Shown: positions 1 to 5,812, numbered from the stretch's first letter. The stretch is DNA of 7,933 bases from Alphaproteobacteria bacterium (GCA_030604165.1 JAUVWK010000113.1:1-7933), one strand, 5' to 3'. The notes: a model not told the origin generated them from the sequence alone. A program made the numbers and translations.

Positions 1-305
1 AGCTCGGCATAGGCGCCCGGCATGCCCTTGACGCCGCCGACGCAACCGTAGACCTCGTCGCCGGGGCTGAAATCGCCGGCGCCCGTGCCGACCGCGAGCA
101 CGGTGCCGGCGATATCGCAGCCGAGCACCGCCGGCAGCGCGGGCGCGATCGGCGGGCCGGCGCGCCGGAGCTTGTAGTCCACGGGATTGAGGCTCGCGGC
201 CTGAACCCGGACCAGAACCTCGCCGGGGCCCGCCTCCGGGTCCGGCAACGTCGCCGCCTCGAACACCTCCGGGCCGCCAAACGAGCGGATAATCTGCGCC
301 TTCAT
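1..305 (-). CDS. Quinone oxidoreductase / zinc-type alcohol dehydrogenase-like protein (MDR), N-terminal part
   Basis: This is the first 101 codons of a medium-chain dehydrogenase/reductase of the NADPH:quinone reductase type; the rest lies beyond the left edge. It begins MKAQIIRSFGGPEVFE, a typical start for this family. The GroES-like domain follows: GEVLVRVQAASLNPVDYKLR at about residues 28-47, then LGCDIAGTV (61-69) and GDEVYGCVGG (82-91). The start is supported by an AGAGGAG Shine-Dalgarno at 314-320, 8 nt upstream of the ATG. Members reduce quinones, enones or aldehydes with NADPH in the cytoplasm. The Cys-His zinc ligands of true alcohol dehydrogenases are not evident here (Asn-Pro-Val-Asp replaces the usual Cys-His-x-Asp), so a zinc-free oxidoreductase is more likely. 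The nucleotide-binding domain is not in view, so the substrate cannot be named. Confidence 0.85.
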   Translation of the reverse strand, partial: MKAQIIRSFGGPEVFEAATLPDPEAGPGEVLVRVQAASLNPVDYKLRRAGPPIAPALPAVLGCDIAGTVLAVGTGAGDFSPGDEVYGCVGGVKGMPGAYAE

Positions 306-310
306 GTTTG

Positions 311-320
311 CCTCTCCTCT
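311..320 (-). promoter_or_regulatory. Shine-Dalgarno of the MDR oxidoreductase
   Basis: On the minus strand the sequence reads AGAGGAGAGG just before the ATG at 305. It contains two overlapping good matches to the anti-Shine-Dalgarno sequence, with spacers of 5 and 8 nt, and fixes the start of the leftward oxidoreductase gene. Confidence 0.7.
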
Positions 321-491
321 TTTGTTGGCCTTGGCTCAATCGCGGCCCCGACGTGCCGCATGCTCCTGATACTTACCGTCGGTACACGCAAGGTTCAACT
401 GCGCAGCACCCACTGGCCCGCGCGCGGAATCGCGCCATGCTGGATCGCGCTCCCCACTGTCGTTAGCATCGTCGCGATGGAGCGTAGCGGG

Positions 492-1775
492 ATGGCGCGC
501 ATGTCAGACGCCAAGCAAGAGCGCATCGGCCTGCACCGGCTGACGGTGCGCTTTCGCGACATCGAGCTGGAGGCCCGCTACCGCGCCGGCCGCGCGCCAG
601 GCGATCTGCGGCAGGCGCGCGTCGCCCTCCTGGTCGGCGCGCTCGTCAATCTCGGCTTCGCACCGCTCGATTATCTGGTTCTCTCCGAAAACCTTCTTTT
701 GGCCCTGGTCTTGCGCGTCGCCATCGCGACGCCGGTATTCCTCGCGATGTTGGGGCTCTCCTTCCTCGATTTTTTCAAAACCCGGATGGAAATCCTGGTC
801 GGTTTTGCGATCTTCGCGTTCACGCTTCTCTATGCGGCCATGAATGCCGTCTCCGACCCTCCCGACGTCTATCTTTCCGGTTTTGTCCTCGTCATCCTGT
901 TTCTGCCGATCTTTTTGCCGGTGGGGTTCGTGGCGGCCTCCGCCATTGCCTGGTCGAGCACGATCCTCTTCGCCGTGCTGATCCCCCTCACCCGGACCAT
1001 CGATCTTGGCGCGTTGCTCACGGTCTATGCGCAGTTCCTGGCCGCCAATTTCATCGGCCTGTTCGCGCTCTATTGGATGGAGCGCTTGCGGCGCCAGGAA
1101 TTCGTAACCATGCAAGCCATCGAGGCCGAGCGCAGCCGCCACCACGAGCTCCTCGCTCGGGTCCTGCCACGCAGCGTCGTGGCGCGGCTGGAGCGCGGCG
1201 AGCGCGACATCGCCGATCATTTCGCCGAGTCCACGGTGCTGTTTGCCGACATCGTCGGCTTCACCGAATTGTCGGCGCGCCATGCGCCCGCTGAGATCGT
1301 GGCCTTCTTGAACCGGGTTTTCGGCCGCTTCGACGCGCTTGTCGAACGTCATGGCGTCGAAAAAATCAAGACCATCGGCGACGCCTACATGGTCGCCGGC
1401 GGGCTACCCACGGCGCGCCCCGACCATTGCGAGGCGGTCGCGGCGCTGGCGCTCGACATGATGGCGGCGGCAGCCCTGTTGCGCGCCCCCGGCGACACGC
1501 CCTTGCGCATCCGCATCGGCATTCACGCGGGCCCGTTGATTGCCGGTGTGATCGGCGAAAGCCGCTTCGTCTACGATCTTTGGGGCGACACGGTGAACAC
1601 GGCGAGCCGCATGGAAAGCCTCGGCCAAGCGAACCGCATCCAAGTCAGCGAGGCAGTCTATCGTCGCCTGCACGCCAGCTACAGCTTCGAACCCCACGGC
1701 GAAATCGAGGTCAAGGGCAAGGGTGTCATGAAAACCTGGTACCTGACCGGGCGCAGGCCCGCGGTTGGGGATTGA
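492..1775 (+). CDS. Membrane-bound class III adenylate cyclase
   Basis: This 427-residue protein makes cAMP from ATP at the inner face of the inner membrane. The N-terminal half has about six hydrophobic helices (roughly residues 43-62, 67-90, 100-118, 127-145, 147-166, 172-195). A charged linker follows, then LLARVLPRSVVARLERGE (220-237), the usual lead-in to a class III cyclase domain. Metal-binding aspartates are D253 (FADIVGFT) and D297 (TIGDAYM). The purine-specifying pair is K293 (IKTIGD) and D362 (YDLWGD), the adenylate rather than guanylate set (Glu/Cys). N369 and R373 (VNTASRM) are the transition-state residues. All catalytic residues are present, so activity is expected. The frame is open from 360, but the ATG at 492 has GGAG at 479-482 with a 9-nt spacer; ATGs at 477 and 501 are alternatives. 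What the membrane part senses is not evident. Confidence 0.9.
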   Translation: MARMSDAKQERIGLHRLTVRFRDIELEARYRAGRAPGDLRQARVALLVGALVNLGFAPLDYLVLSENLLLALVLRVAIATPVFLAMLGLSFLDFFKTRMEILVGFAIFAFTLLYAAMNAVSDPPDVYLSGFVLVILFLPIFLPVGFVAASAIAWSSTILFAVLIPLTRTIDLGALLTVYAQFLAANFIGLFALYWMERLRRQEFVTMQAIEAERSRHHELLARVLPRSVVARLERGERDIADHFAESTVLFADIVGFTELSARHAPAEIVAFLNRVFGRFDALVERHGVEKIKTIGDAYMVAGGLPTARPDHCEAVAALALDMMAAAALLRAPGDTPLRIRIGIHAGPLIAGVIGESRFVYDLWGDTVNTASRMESLGQANRIQVSEAVYRRLHASYSFEPHGEIEVKGKGVMKTWYLTGRRPAVGD

Positions 1776-1852
1776 TGACGATGAATCCGACGCATGGCCG
1801 GTATTTTCCCCCGCCGTTGACAAGTCGGCGATTTGGGGCAAGTTGAGATTGA

Positions 1853-1877
1853 CGTAGGGTCGCCCTTGCGCCCTACG
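1853..1877. repeat. Inverted repeat in the leader of the lipoprotein gene
   Basis: CGTAGGG at 1853-1859 and CCCTACG at 1871-1877 are perfectly complementary around an 11-nt loop (a 7-bp stem, plus one possible U-G pair). It lies 31 bases before the lipoprotein ATG. No T tract follows on either strand, so it is not an evident terminator. It may be a leader hairpin, a dyad operator or a single copy of a dispersed REP-like element. Confidence 0.6.
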
Positions 1878-1896
1878 CACCCCGAACCACATCGGC

Positions 1897-1904
1897 AGAG
1901 GAGG
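1897..1904 (+). promoter_or_regulatory. Shine-Dalgarno of the lipoprotein gene
   Basis: AGAGGAGG ends 4 nt before the ATG at 1909. It is a near-perfect ribosome binding site, if slightly close, and the main support that this short gene is translated. Confidence 0.75.
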
Positions 1905-1908
1905 TTTC

Positions 1909-2220
1909 ATGTTGCGCAAAATCGGACTGGTCGGCGTGCTCACTTTACTTACGGCCCTTACGGCGGGTTGCGCTCAGCTTCTGTATGGCCCGAGTAACGA
2001 CTTCGTCTTTCTCGGCGAAAGCAACATCACCGGCGAGGAGGCCGCCCAAGAAGCCAATTTGATCGTGCAAAACGCCAACGCCGCCGGATGCCGCGGTGTT
2101 TCAGTCGGCGGCTATGCGGCGACGAATGCCGATCCGCCGCAGCTCGTCTACGGCGTGCCGGTGATGGTCAGCTGTCCTCAGGGCGTTGTCCTGCTGCCCA
2201 ACGGCGCCCTGCAGCCGTAA
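1909..2220 (+). CDS. Small putative lipoprotein, function unknown
   Basis: This is a 103-residue protein with a lipoprotein signal: positively charged MLRK, a hydrophobic stretch to about residue 17, and the lipobox LTAGC with the lipidated cysteine at C21. The predicted mature chain is 83 residues. It contains a Glu/Asn-rich helix-like stretch (GEEAAQEANLIVQNANAAGC, 42-61) and a glycine/valine-rich tail. Two further cysteines, C61 and C89, could form a disulfide outside the cytoplasm. No domain is recognised. It stands alone, 133 nt after the cyclase stop on the same strand, with its own strong ribosome binding site. A TTGACA at 1817-1822 could be a -35 element, but no good -10 follows at normal spacing. 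Read-through from the cyclase is possible. Residue +2 after C21 is Gln, not Asp, which by the E. coli rule suggests outer-membrane sorting. Confidence 0.8.
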   Translation: MLRKIGLVGVLTLLTALTAGCAQLLYGPSNDFVFLGESNITGEEAAQEANLIVQNANAAGCRGVSVGGYAATNADPPQLVYGVPVMVSCPQGVVLLPNGALQP

Positions 2221-2433
2221 GACCGCAGAGGCTCGCCTTATGATATTCGACACGCGTTACCGCTCCTGGAGTCTGCGCGGCCCGCTGCGCGACATTCGGT
2301 CTTCCCCGGGTACCGGCAAGAACCCTTAGACCGCGCTCAGCGACTCGGACAGGGCGATGACAGGCAATTTGGCGAAGGGGTCAGTGCCGCTCGCGGCAAA
2401 CGGTTGTGGCTGCCCGGTAAGAATCGGCCCGCG

Positions 2434-2447
2434 GGCGCGACCGCGCC
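2434..2447 (-). terminator. GC hairpin just after the DUF2141 stop, possible weak terminator
   Basis: GGCGCG and CGCGCC flank an AC dinucleotide, giving about a 5-bp stem with a 4-nt loop. It lies 4 nt downstream of the stop of the DUF2141 gene on the minus strand. It is followed by more GC and only a short ATTCTT, so intrinsic termination would be weak. The rest of 2221-2433, between the convergent lipoprotein and DUF2141 genes, shows only a CTGCGCG direct repeat (2273-2279 and 2285-2291) and no gene. Confidence 0.3.
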
Positions 2448-2451
2448 GCTT

Positions 2452-2964
2452 CTAATAGACGATCGAGATCTCGGTCTCGCTATTGTCGTCCCGCACTTCG
2501 ACCGCCGCGTCGTCGAAGCTCGGCGGGCCGAGCACGGCCGCCGCGTCGTTGCTGAAGCCGTAACCCTCGGTCGGCAAACCGAGAAAATTCGTGTCGAAAC
2601 TGCTGTTGCCGTTTTCGTCGTGGTAAGCGGCGACGGCATAGTCCCCGGGCGGGAGGTTATCGAAGGTAGCGGTAAGCGTACCGGGTTGCGCCTCTATCAC
2701 CCGCGAGGCCAATTCCACCGAGAACGAAGAGAAACTGGCCTCGGTCGCATAGAGCGCGAGCTTGATTTCGCCGTCTTCGCTTCTGACGTCTTGCACCGTC
2801 ACGGTCAGCGTCGCGGCCTGCGCCACGGAGCCCAGAGCCATAACGCCGAGCGCAAACAAAGCGGCGAAGAGCCGCGCGCCTACCCGTTTGGGCAAAGTCG
2901 TTCTGGCGCCGGGGTTGGAATTGCTTGCGCAATCAACCCGGCTTCGGTTGGCGTTTCCCGTCAT
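2452..2964 (-). CDS. DUF2141-family exported protein
   Basis: This 170-residue protein is recognised as DUF2141 (COG4704) by the strongly conserved stretch LPPGDYAVAAYHDENGN (104-120), followed by the family hallmark spacing NFLGLPTEGYGFSNDA. The family is about 140-150 residues, has a beta-sandwich-like fold and no established function. A signal peptide is present: charged region PKRVGAR (25-31), hydrophobic core 32-44, and likely cleavage after AQA at residue 50, leaving a mature chain of about 120 residues in the periplasm or outside. The Asp/Asn-rich loop could bind a cation, but this is inference. The n-region is unusually long if the ATG at 2964 is used; a TTG at codon 24 would give a normal signal peptide. 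The ATG has an AGGA 3 nt upstream, so I keep it with moderate certainty. It is a single gene with no obvious partner. Confidence 0.85.
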   Translation of the reverse strand: MTGNANRSRVDCASNSNPGARTTLPKRVGARLFAALFALGVMALGSVAQAATLTVTVQDVRSEDGEIKLALYATEASFSSFSVELASRVIEAQPGTLTATFDNLPPGDYAVAAYHDENGNSSFDTNFLGLPTEGYGFSNDAAAVLGPPSFDDAAVEVRDDNSETEISIVY

Positions 2965-3194
2965 CGATCCTGCTTTCGCACATGGCGTTGCGAAGGTTGT
3001 TTATTGATACAGCGCTGGGGCTAAAGATTGGTGAAAAGCGCGCTCACGAGATCGCGAGGCGCGCCGGCGGCGGCCACCTGGAGAGGTCGAGATTGAAGGG
3101 CGTCAGCCCGCGCCGTCTCTCGGCCGCACTTGGCGGTAAAGGCTTAGCGGACCGGCGTGATTCGACCCAGGCGGGACATACCCCAAGAGCAACC

Positions 3195-3208
3195 AGTGTT
3201 GCAACACT
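3195..3208. promoter_or_regulatory. Perfect 14-bp palindrome, candidate operator
   Basis: AGTGTTGCAACACT is its own reverse complement over all 14 bases. It lies 230 bases upstream of the DUF2141 start, in a gene-free stretch and next to a second palindrome. The length and perfect symmetry suit a dimeric helix-turn-helix repressor site, but no regulator is encoded beside it, so the function is inference. Confidence 0.4.
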
Positions 3209-3212
3209 TTCG

Positions 3213-3234
3213 CCGGCGCGCCGGTAAATTTTTT
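3213..3234 (+). terminator. Terminator-like hairpin and T6 tract on the plus strand
   Basis: CCGGCGCGCCGG (3213-3224) is a perfect palindrome. As RNA it gives a 4-bp CCGG stem with a CGCG loop, with outer T-A pairs after one mismatch. TAAA and TTTTTT follow to 3234. This resembles a short intrinsic terminator for plus-strand transcription, yet no plus-strand gene ends here. The stem is short, so it could equally be a binding site. Confidence 0.3.
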
Positions 3235-3325
3235 CGAAGCTGTGACTACTTCACCACTGCTTAACCAAACAAGGCCGCAGAGCGGATTTCGTTCAAGTTG
3301 CACCGGCTCGCACGTGGGGAATACC

Positions 3326-4123
3326 CTACTCGTCCAGCTTGTCCATGCCGCTATAGGTCTCGAGGTTGCCGTCGATATTGATGGCCTGGCCCGAGATATG
3401 GCGGCCCTGCTCCGAGCAGAGATAGACCACCATGTCGGCGATCTCCTGCTCGGTGACGCCGGTGCGCATGGAGATGCGGCCGAGCACGATCTGCTGCATT
3501 TCCTCGTAGGACCGGCCCGAGGCCTCGGCCTTGGCCGTGAGCACGCGCCGGGCGCGGTCATTGAGCACATAACCGGGCAAAATCGCGTTGACGCTGATGT
3601 TCGCCGGCCCCAGCTCCATGGCCAGCGTGTCGCTGAAGCCGATCACCGCGCGCTTGGCGGTGGCATAGGGCAAGCGCAGCGGAAAGGCGAGCCGCCCGGC
3701 GGTGGAGGAGATGTTGACGATGGCGCCGCGCCCCGCCTCTTTCATCAGCGGCACGGCGCGGCGGACGCAATAAAACGGGCCGTCGACGTCGACGGCGAGC
3801 GTGCGCCGCCACTCCTCCGGCGTCACCGCCTCGACCCGCGCCGTCGGCCCCGCGATGCCGGCGTTGTTGACCAGGATATCGACCCCCCCCATGGCCTCGG
3901 CCGCCGCGTCGAACAGGCGGTCGACGACCCCCGCCTCCGCCACGTCGGCCACCAGCGAGCCGATCTCTGAGCTGGTCTTGGTGAGCTCGTCGAGCCCGTC
4001 GGCGACGACGTCGCAAACGAACACCCGCGCGCCGTTCTGCAGCAGCGTCTCGGCGATGACCCGCCCGATGCCGGAGCCGGCGGCCGTGACCACCGCGCGC
4101 CGCCCGTTGCAATTGACCTCCAT
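3326..4123 (-). CDS. Short-chain dehydrogenase/reductase (SDR)
   Basis: This 265-residue classical SDR is a cytoplasmic NAD(P)-dependent alcohol/ketone oxidoreductase. The cofactor loop is TAAGSGIG (13-20), with Ala where the first Gly of TGxxxGxG usually stands. D38 ends strand beta-2 (VFVCD), which favours NAD(H) over NADP(H). NNAG is at 86-89. The catalytic Ser is S140 (NISS), with Y153 and K157 in YATAK. The position of the fourth catalytic residue, normally Asn, is D112 (AVDVDGPF), 28 residues before the Ser as in FabG. The C-terminal part has the family's SGQAINIDGN (244-253). The ATG at 4123 has GGGAGGGG just upstream. It is divergent from the DauA-like gene, with 124 nt between starts, so the two may share regulation. 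The annotation could read 3-oxoacyl-ACP reductase-like, but the context does not support fatty acid synthesis. The substrate is unknown. Confidence 0.92.
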   Translation of the reverse strand: MEVNCNGRRAVVTAAGSGIGRVIAETLLQNGARVFVCDVVADGLDELTKTSSEIGSLVADVAEAGVVDRLFDAAAEAMGGVDILVNNAGIAGPTARVEAVTPEEWRRTLAVDVDGPFYCVRRAVPLMKEAGRGAIVNISSTAGRLAFPLRLPYATAKRAVIGFSDTLAMELGPANISVNAILPGYVLNDRARRVLTAKAEASGRSYEEMQQIVLGRISMRTGVTEQEIADMVVYLCSEQGRHISGQAINIDGNLETYSGMDKLDE

Positions 4124-4200
4124 GAGCCCCTCCCGTGTTCGAGTCCGGCATCTAGGTTAACGGCGGCGCCGGCGTTTGCCGAGGGGGATTGCCAGGACCG

Positions 4201-4238
4201 GGCCATTCGGGCAAAAGATAGGCCAGTCGAGCAAAGGT
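4201..4238 (+). repeat. Imperfect tandem direct repeat upstream of the DauA-like gene
   Basis: GGCCATTCGGGCAAAAGA at 4201-4218 and GGCCAGTCGAGCAAAGGT at 4221-4238 agree at 14 of 18 bases with a 20-bp period, about two helical turns. The second copy contains part of the ribosome binding site. This may be a pair of regulator half-sites in the divergent SDR/DauA-like spacer, or chance duplication. Confidence 0.45.
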
Positions 4239-4240
4239 GG
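4233..4240 (+). promoter_or_regulatory. Shine-Dalgarno of the DauA-like gene
   Basis: AAAGGTGG lies 7 nt before the ATG at 4248. It decides the start in favour of METCDFLVIGAG over an upstream in-frame TTG at 4176. Confidence 0.65.
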
Positions 4241-4247
4241 ACAGCGC

Positions 4248-5375
4248 ATGGAGACTTGCGATTTTCTCGTCATCGGCGCCGGCATGGCGGGCGCCTCGGC
4301 GGGCTACGAGCTGGCGGCGCACGGCAAGGTGATCGTGGTCGAGCGCGAGGACGTGCCGGGCTATCACTCGACCGGCCGTTCGGCCGCCGTGTTCACCGAA
4401 GCCTATGGCAATCGCGCGGTGCGCGGGCTCACGGTGGCGAGCCGCGCTTTCCATGAAGCGCCACCCGACGGCTTCAGCGAAACCGCCCTGCTCTCGCCGC
4501 GCGGCGTTCTATTTATCGGCCGCGAAGACCAGGCGGGCTCGCTCGACGCCCACTACGAGAGCGCCCATGCCCTGGTACCGAGCATCTGTCGGGTCGCGGC
4601 CGAGGAAGCATGCCGCCAGGTGCCGGTGCTCAGGCCCGGCTATGTCGCGGGCGCGGTGTGCGAGCCCGACGCCATGGACCTCGACGTCAACGCCCTGCAC
4701 CAGGGTTATCTGCGGGGCTTGCGCGCCCGCGGCGGCAAGTTGCTTACCGATGCCGAGCTCGTCGGCTTGGCCCGCGAGGGTGGCGTCTGGCACGCCGACA
4801 CCAAGGCCGGCGCGTTCCAGGCGCCGCTGCTGATCAATGCCGCCGGCGCCTGGTGCGACGTGATCGGCGAGTTGGCCGGCGCCGCGCTCCTCGGCCTGGT
4901 GCCCAAGCGCCGCACCGCTTTCATCTTCGATGCGCCCGACGGCGTCGATCCCGAGCGCTGGCCGATCGTCGTCGACGTCGACGAAGAGTTCTTCCTCAGG
5001 CCCGACGCCGGCCGCCTGATGGCCTCGCCGGCGGACGAGACGCCGGTGCCGCCTTGCGACGTGCAACCCGAGGAGATCGACATCGCCATCGCCGCCGACC
5101 GCATCATGAAGGCGACGACACTCGAGATCCGGCGTATTGCGACCAAATGGGCGGGGCTCAGGAGCTTTGTCGCGGACAAGACCCTGGTGGCCGGCTTCGA
5201 TGGCCAGGCGGAAGGCTTTTTCTGGGTCGCCGGTCAGGGCGGTTACGGCATCCAGACCGCGCCGGCCATGGGCCAGGTGACGGCCGCGCTGGCGACCGGC
5301 GGGGCCTTCCCCGTCCACGTCGCCGCCGCCGGCGTCAAGCCGGCCGACCTCGACCCGGCCCGCCTGCGCGCTTGA
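4248..5375 (+). CDS. FAD-dependent D-amino acid dehydrogenase, DauA-like
   Basis: This 375-residue flavoprotein of the D-amino acid oxidase/dehydrogenase fold (DadA/GlyOx type, COG0665) oxidises an amine to an imine through FAD. The FAD-binding motif is VIGAGMAGAS (8-17), with the second-strand acid E32. The chain matches Pseudomonas D-arginine dehydrogenase DauA almost without gaps: GYHSTGRSAA (38-47), DxDxxALHQGYLRG (144-157), INAAGAWCD (196-204), WAGLRSFVAD (301-310), EGFFWVAGQGGYGIQT (322-337). Residues that hold the amino-acid carboxylate and backbone in DauA are kept: Y53, R222, R305 and the GGYGIQT loop. The residues reported at the side-chain end differ: H48 is Val, E87 is Val and Y249 is Phe. 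A cationic D-amino acid is therefore doubtful; a hydrophobic or small substrate is likelier. No signal peptide or membrane helix is seen; electrons probably go to quinone or oxygen. It is divergent from the SDR gene. Confidence 0.88.
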   Translation: METCDFLVIGAGMAGASAGYELAAHGKVIVVEREDVPGYHSTGRSAAVFTEAYGNRAVRGLTVASRAFHEAPPDGFSETALLSPRGVLFIGREDQAGSLDAHYESAHALVPSICRVAAEEACRQVPVLRPGYVAGAVCEPDAMDLDVNALHQGYLRGLRARGGKLLTDAELVGLAREGGVWHADTKAGAFQAPLLINAAGAWCDVIGELAGAALLGLVPKRRTAFIFDAPDGVDPERWPIVVDVDEEFFLRPDAGRLMASPADETPVPPCDVQPEEIDIAIAADRIMKATTLEIRRIATKWAGLRSFVADKTLVAGFDGQAEGFFWVAGQGGYGIQTAPAMGQVTAALATGGAFPVHVAAAGVKPADLDPARLRA

Positions 5376-5381
5376 TGGTCC

Positions 5382-5765
5382 TCATTCCACAACCGGCTCG
5401 CTGATCACCACGACCTTGCCCTCGCGCACGGCATGGAAGAAGCAATTCGGCCGGTTGGTGTGGCAGGCCGGCCCGCTCTGTTCGACCAGCAGCAGCACGG
5501 CGTCGTCGTCGCAATCGTAGCGAAACTCGACCAGGCGCTGGACATGGCCTGAGCTTTCGCCCTTGCGCCAGAGGCTTTGCCGCGAGCGCGACCAGTAGCA
5601 GACGCGCCCGCTCGCCAGCGTCTCGCGGATCGCTTCGGCATTCATCCAGGCCAGCATCAGCACCGCGCCGGTTCCGTGCTGCTGGGCGATGGCCGGCACC
5701 AGACCGGCCTCGTTGAAGCGCAACGCGGCGATGACCTTGTCCGCGGCGGCGGCTGCATCCGTCAT
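5382..5765 (-). CDS. hisI: Phosphoribosyl-AMP cyclohydrolase
   Basis: This 127-residue enzyme opens the adenine ring of PR-AMP, the third step of histidine biosynthesis, in the cytoplasm. Signatures in order are LMLAWMNAEA (36-45), YWSRSRQSLWRKGESSGHVQ (57-76), DCDDDAVLLLVEQSGPACHT (84-103) and NRPNCFFHAV (104-113). Zinc ligands C85, C101 and C108 and magnesium ligands D84, D86 and D88 are all present, so it should be active. It is the single-domain form without the HisE pyrophosphohydrolase found fused in enterics. The ATG at 5765 has GGAG 10 nt upstream. It follows znuB by 47 nt on the same strand and so probably sits at the end of the zur-znuCB transcript. Its stop is 6 nt from the stop of the convergent DauA-like gene, which leaves no room for a separate terminator. 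Whether another hisI copy exists elsewhere in the genome cannot be seen. Confidence 0.96.
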   Translation of the reverse strand: MTDAAAAADKVIAALRFNEAGLVPAIAQQHGTGAVLMLAWMNAEAIRETLASGRVCYWSRSRQSLWRKGESSGHVQRLVEFRYDCDDDAVLLLVEQSGPACHTNRPNCFFHAVREGKVVVISEPVVE

Positions 5766-5812
5766 ATGGCTGCCACTCCGGTTCGAATTGTCTCGATGGA
5801 CGGGCCGCGAGC

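Larger units (their letters stand above)
2965..3325. other. 361-base gene-free stretch between DUF2141 and SDR genes
   Basis: No convincing coding sequence is present. Open frames crossing it (for example 2925-3227 on plus) have no ribosome binding site and no recognisable protein features. It must hold the promoter of the DUF2141 gene (minus strand) and the 3' end of the SDR transcript. Visible structure: a 14-bp perfect palindrome at 3195-3208, a 12-bp perfect palindrome at 3213-3224 with T6 at 3229-3234, and a short CCGC-AGA-GCGG hairpin at 3275-3285. That hairpin may weakly end the SDR transcript, since on the minus strand it is followed by CCTTGTTTGG. No strong sigma-70 promoter is visible. 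Confidence 0.7.

Noticed and set aside
360..491. N-terminal extension of the cyclase from the ATG at 360
   Set aside because: No ribosome binding site precedes 360, and the extra 44 residues do not look like a membrane or signal segment. GGAG at 479-482 supports the ATG at 492.
504..1352. 282-codon open frame on the minus strand inside the cyclase gene
   Set aside because: It is the antisense shadow of a high-GC gene: highly charged, low complexity, no recognisable domain, whereas the plus strand encodes a complete cyclase.
1817..1850. Promoter for the lipoprotein gene using TTGACA at 1817-1822
   Set aside because: The -35 match is perfect, but no acceptable -10 lies 16-18 bases downstream, and the hexamer sits inside a CGCCG/CGGCG inverted repeat (1812-1830). 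Not called as a promoter.
2404..3024. 206-codon plus-strand frame opposite the DUF2141 gene
   Set aside because: Antisense to a recognised family member, with no ribosome binding site and an arginine/glycine-rich composition typical of shadow frames.
3140..3180. tRNA-like T-loop string (GATTCGACCC / GGGTCGAATC)
   Set aside because: The flanking bases do not form a T-arm stem, and no anticodon arm or acceptor stem can be found around it.
2925..3227. 100-codon plus-strand frame across the gene-free stretch
   Set aside because: It starts inside the DUF2141 gene in antisense, has no ribosome binding site and shows no recognisable features.
3103..3570. 155-codon minus-strand frame running out of the SDR gene into the gap
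   Set aside because: Its first half is the SDR in another frame, and the gap portion has no start signal of its own. I considered a gene remnant but have no support.
4176..4247. Upstream TTG start for the DauA-like gene
   Set aside because: The extension is not family-like, and a clear ribosome binding site at 4233-4240 serves the ATG at 4248.
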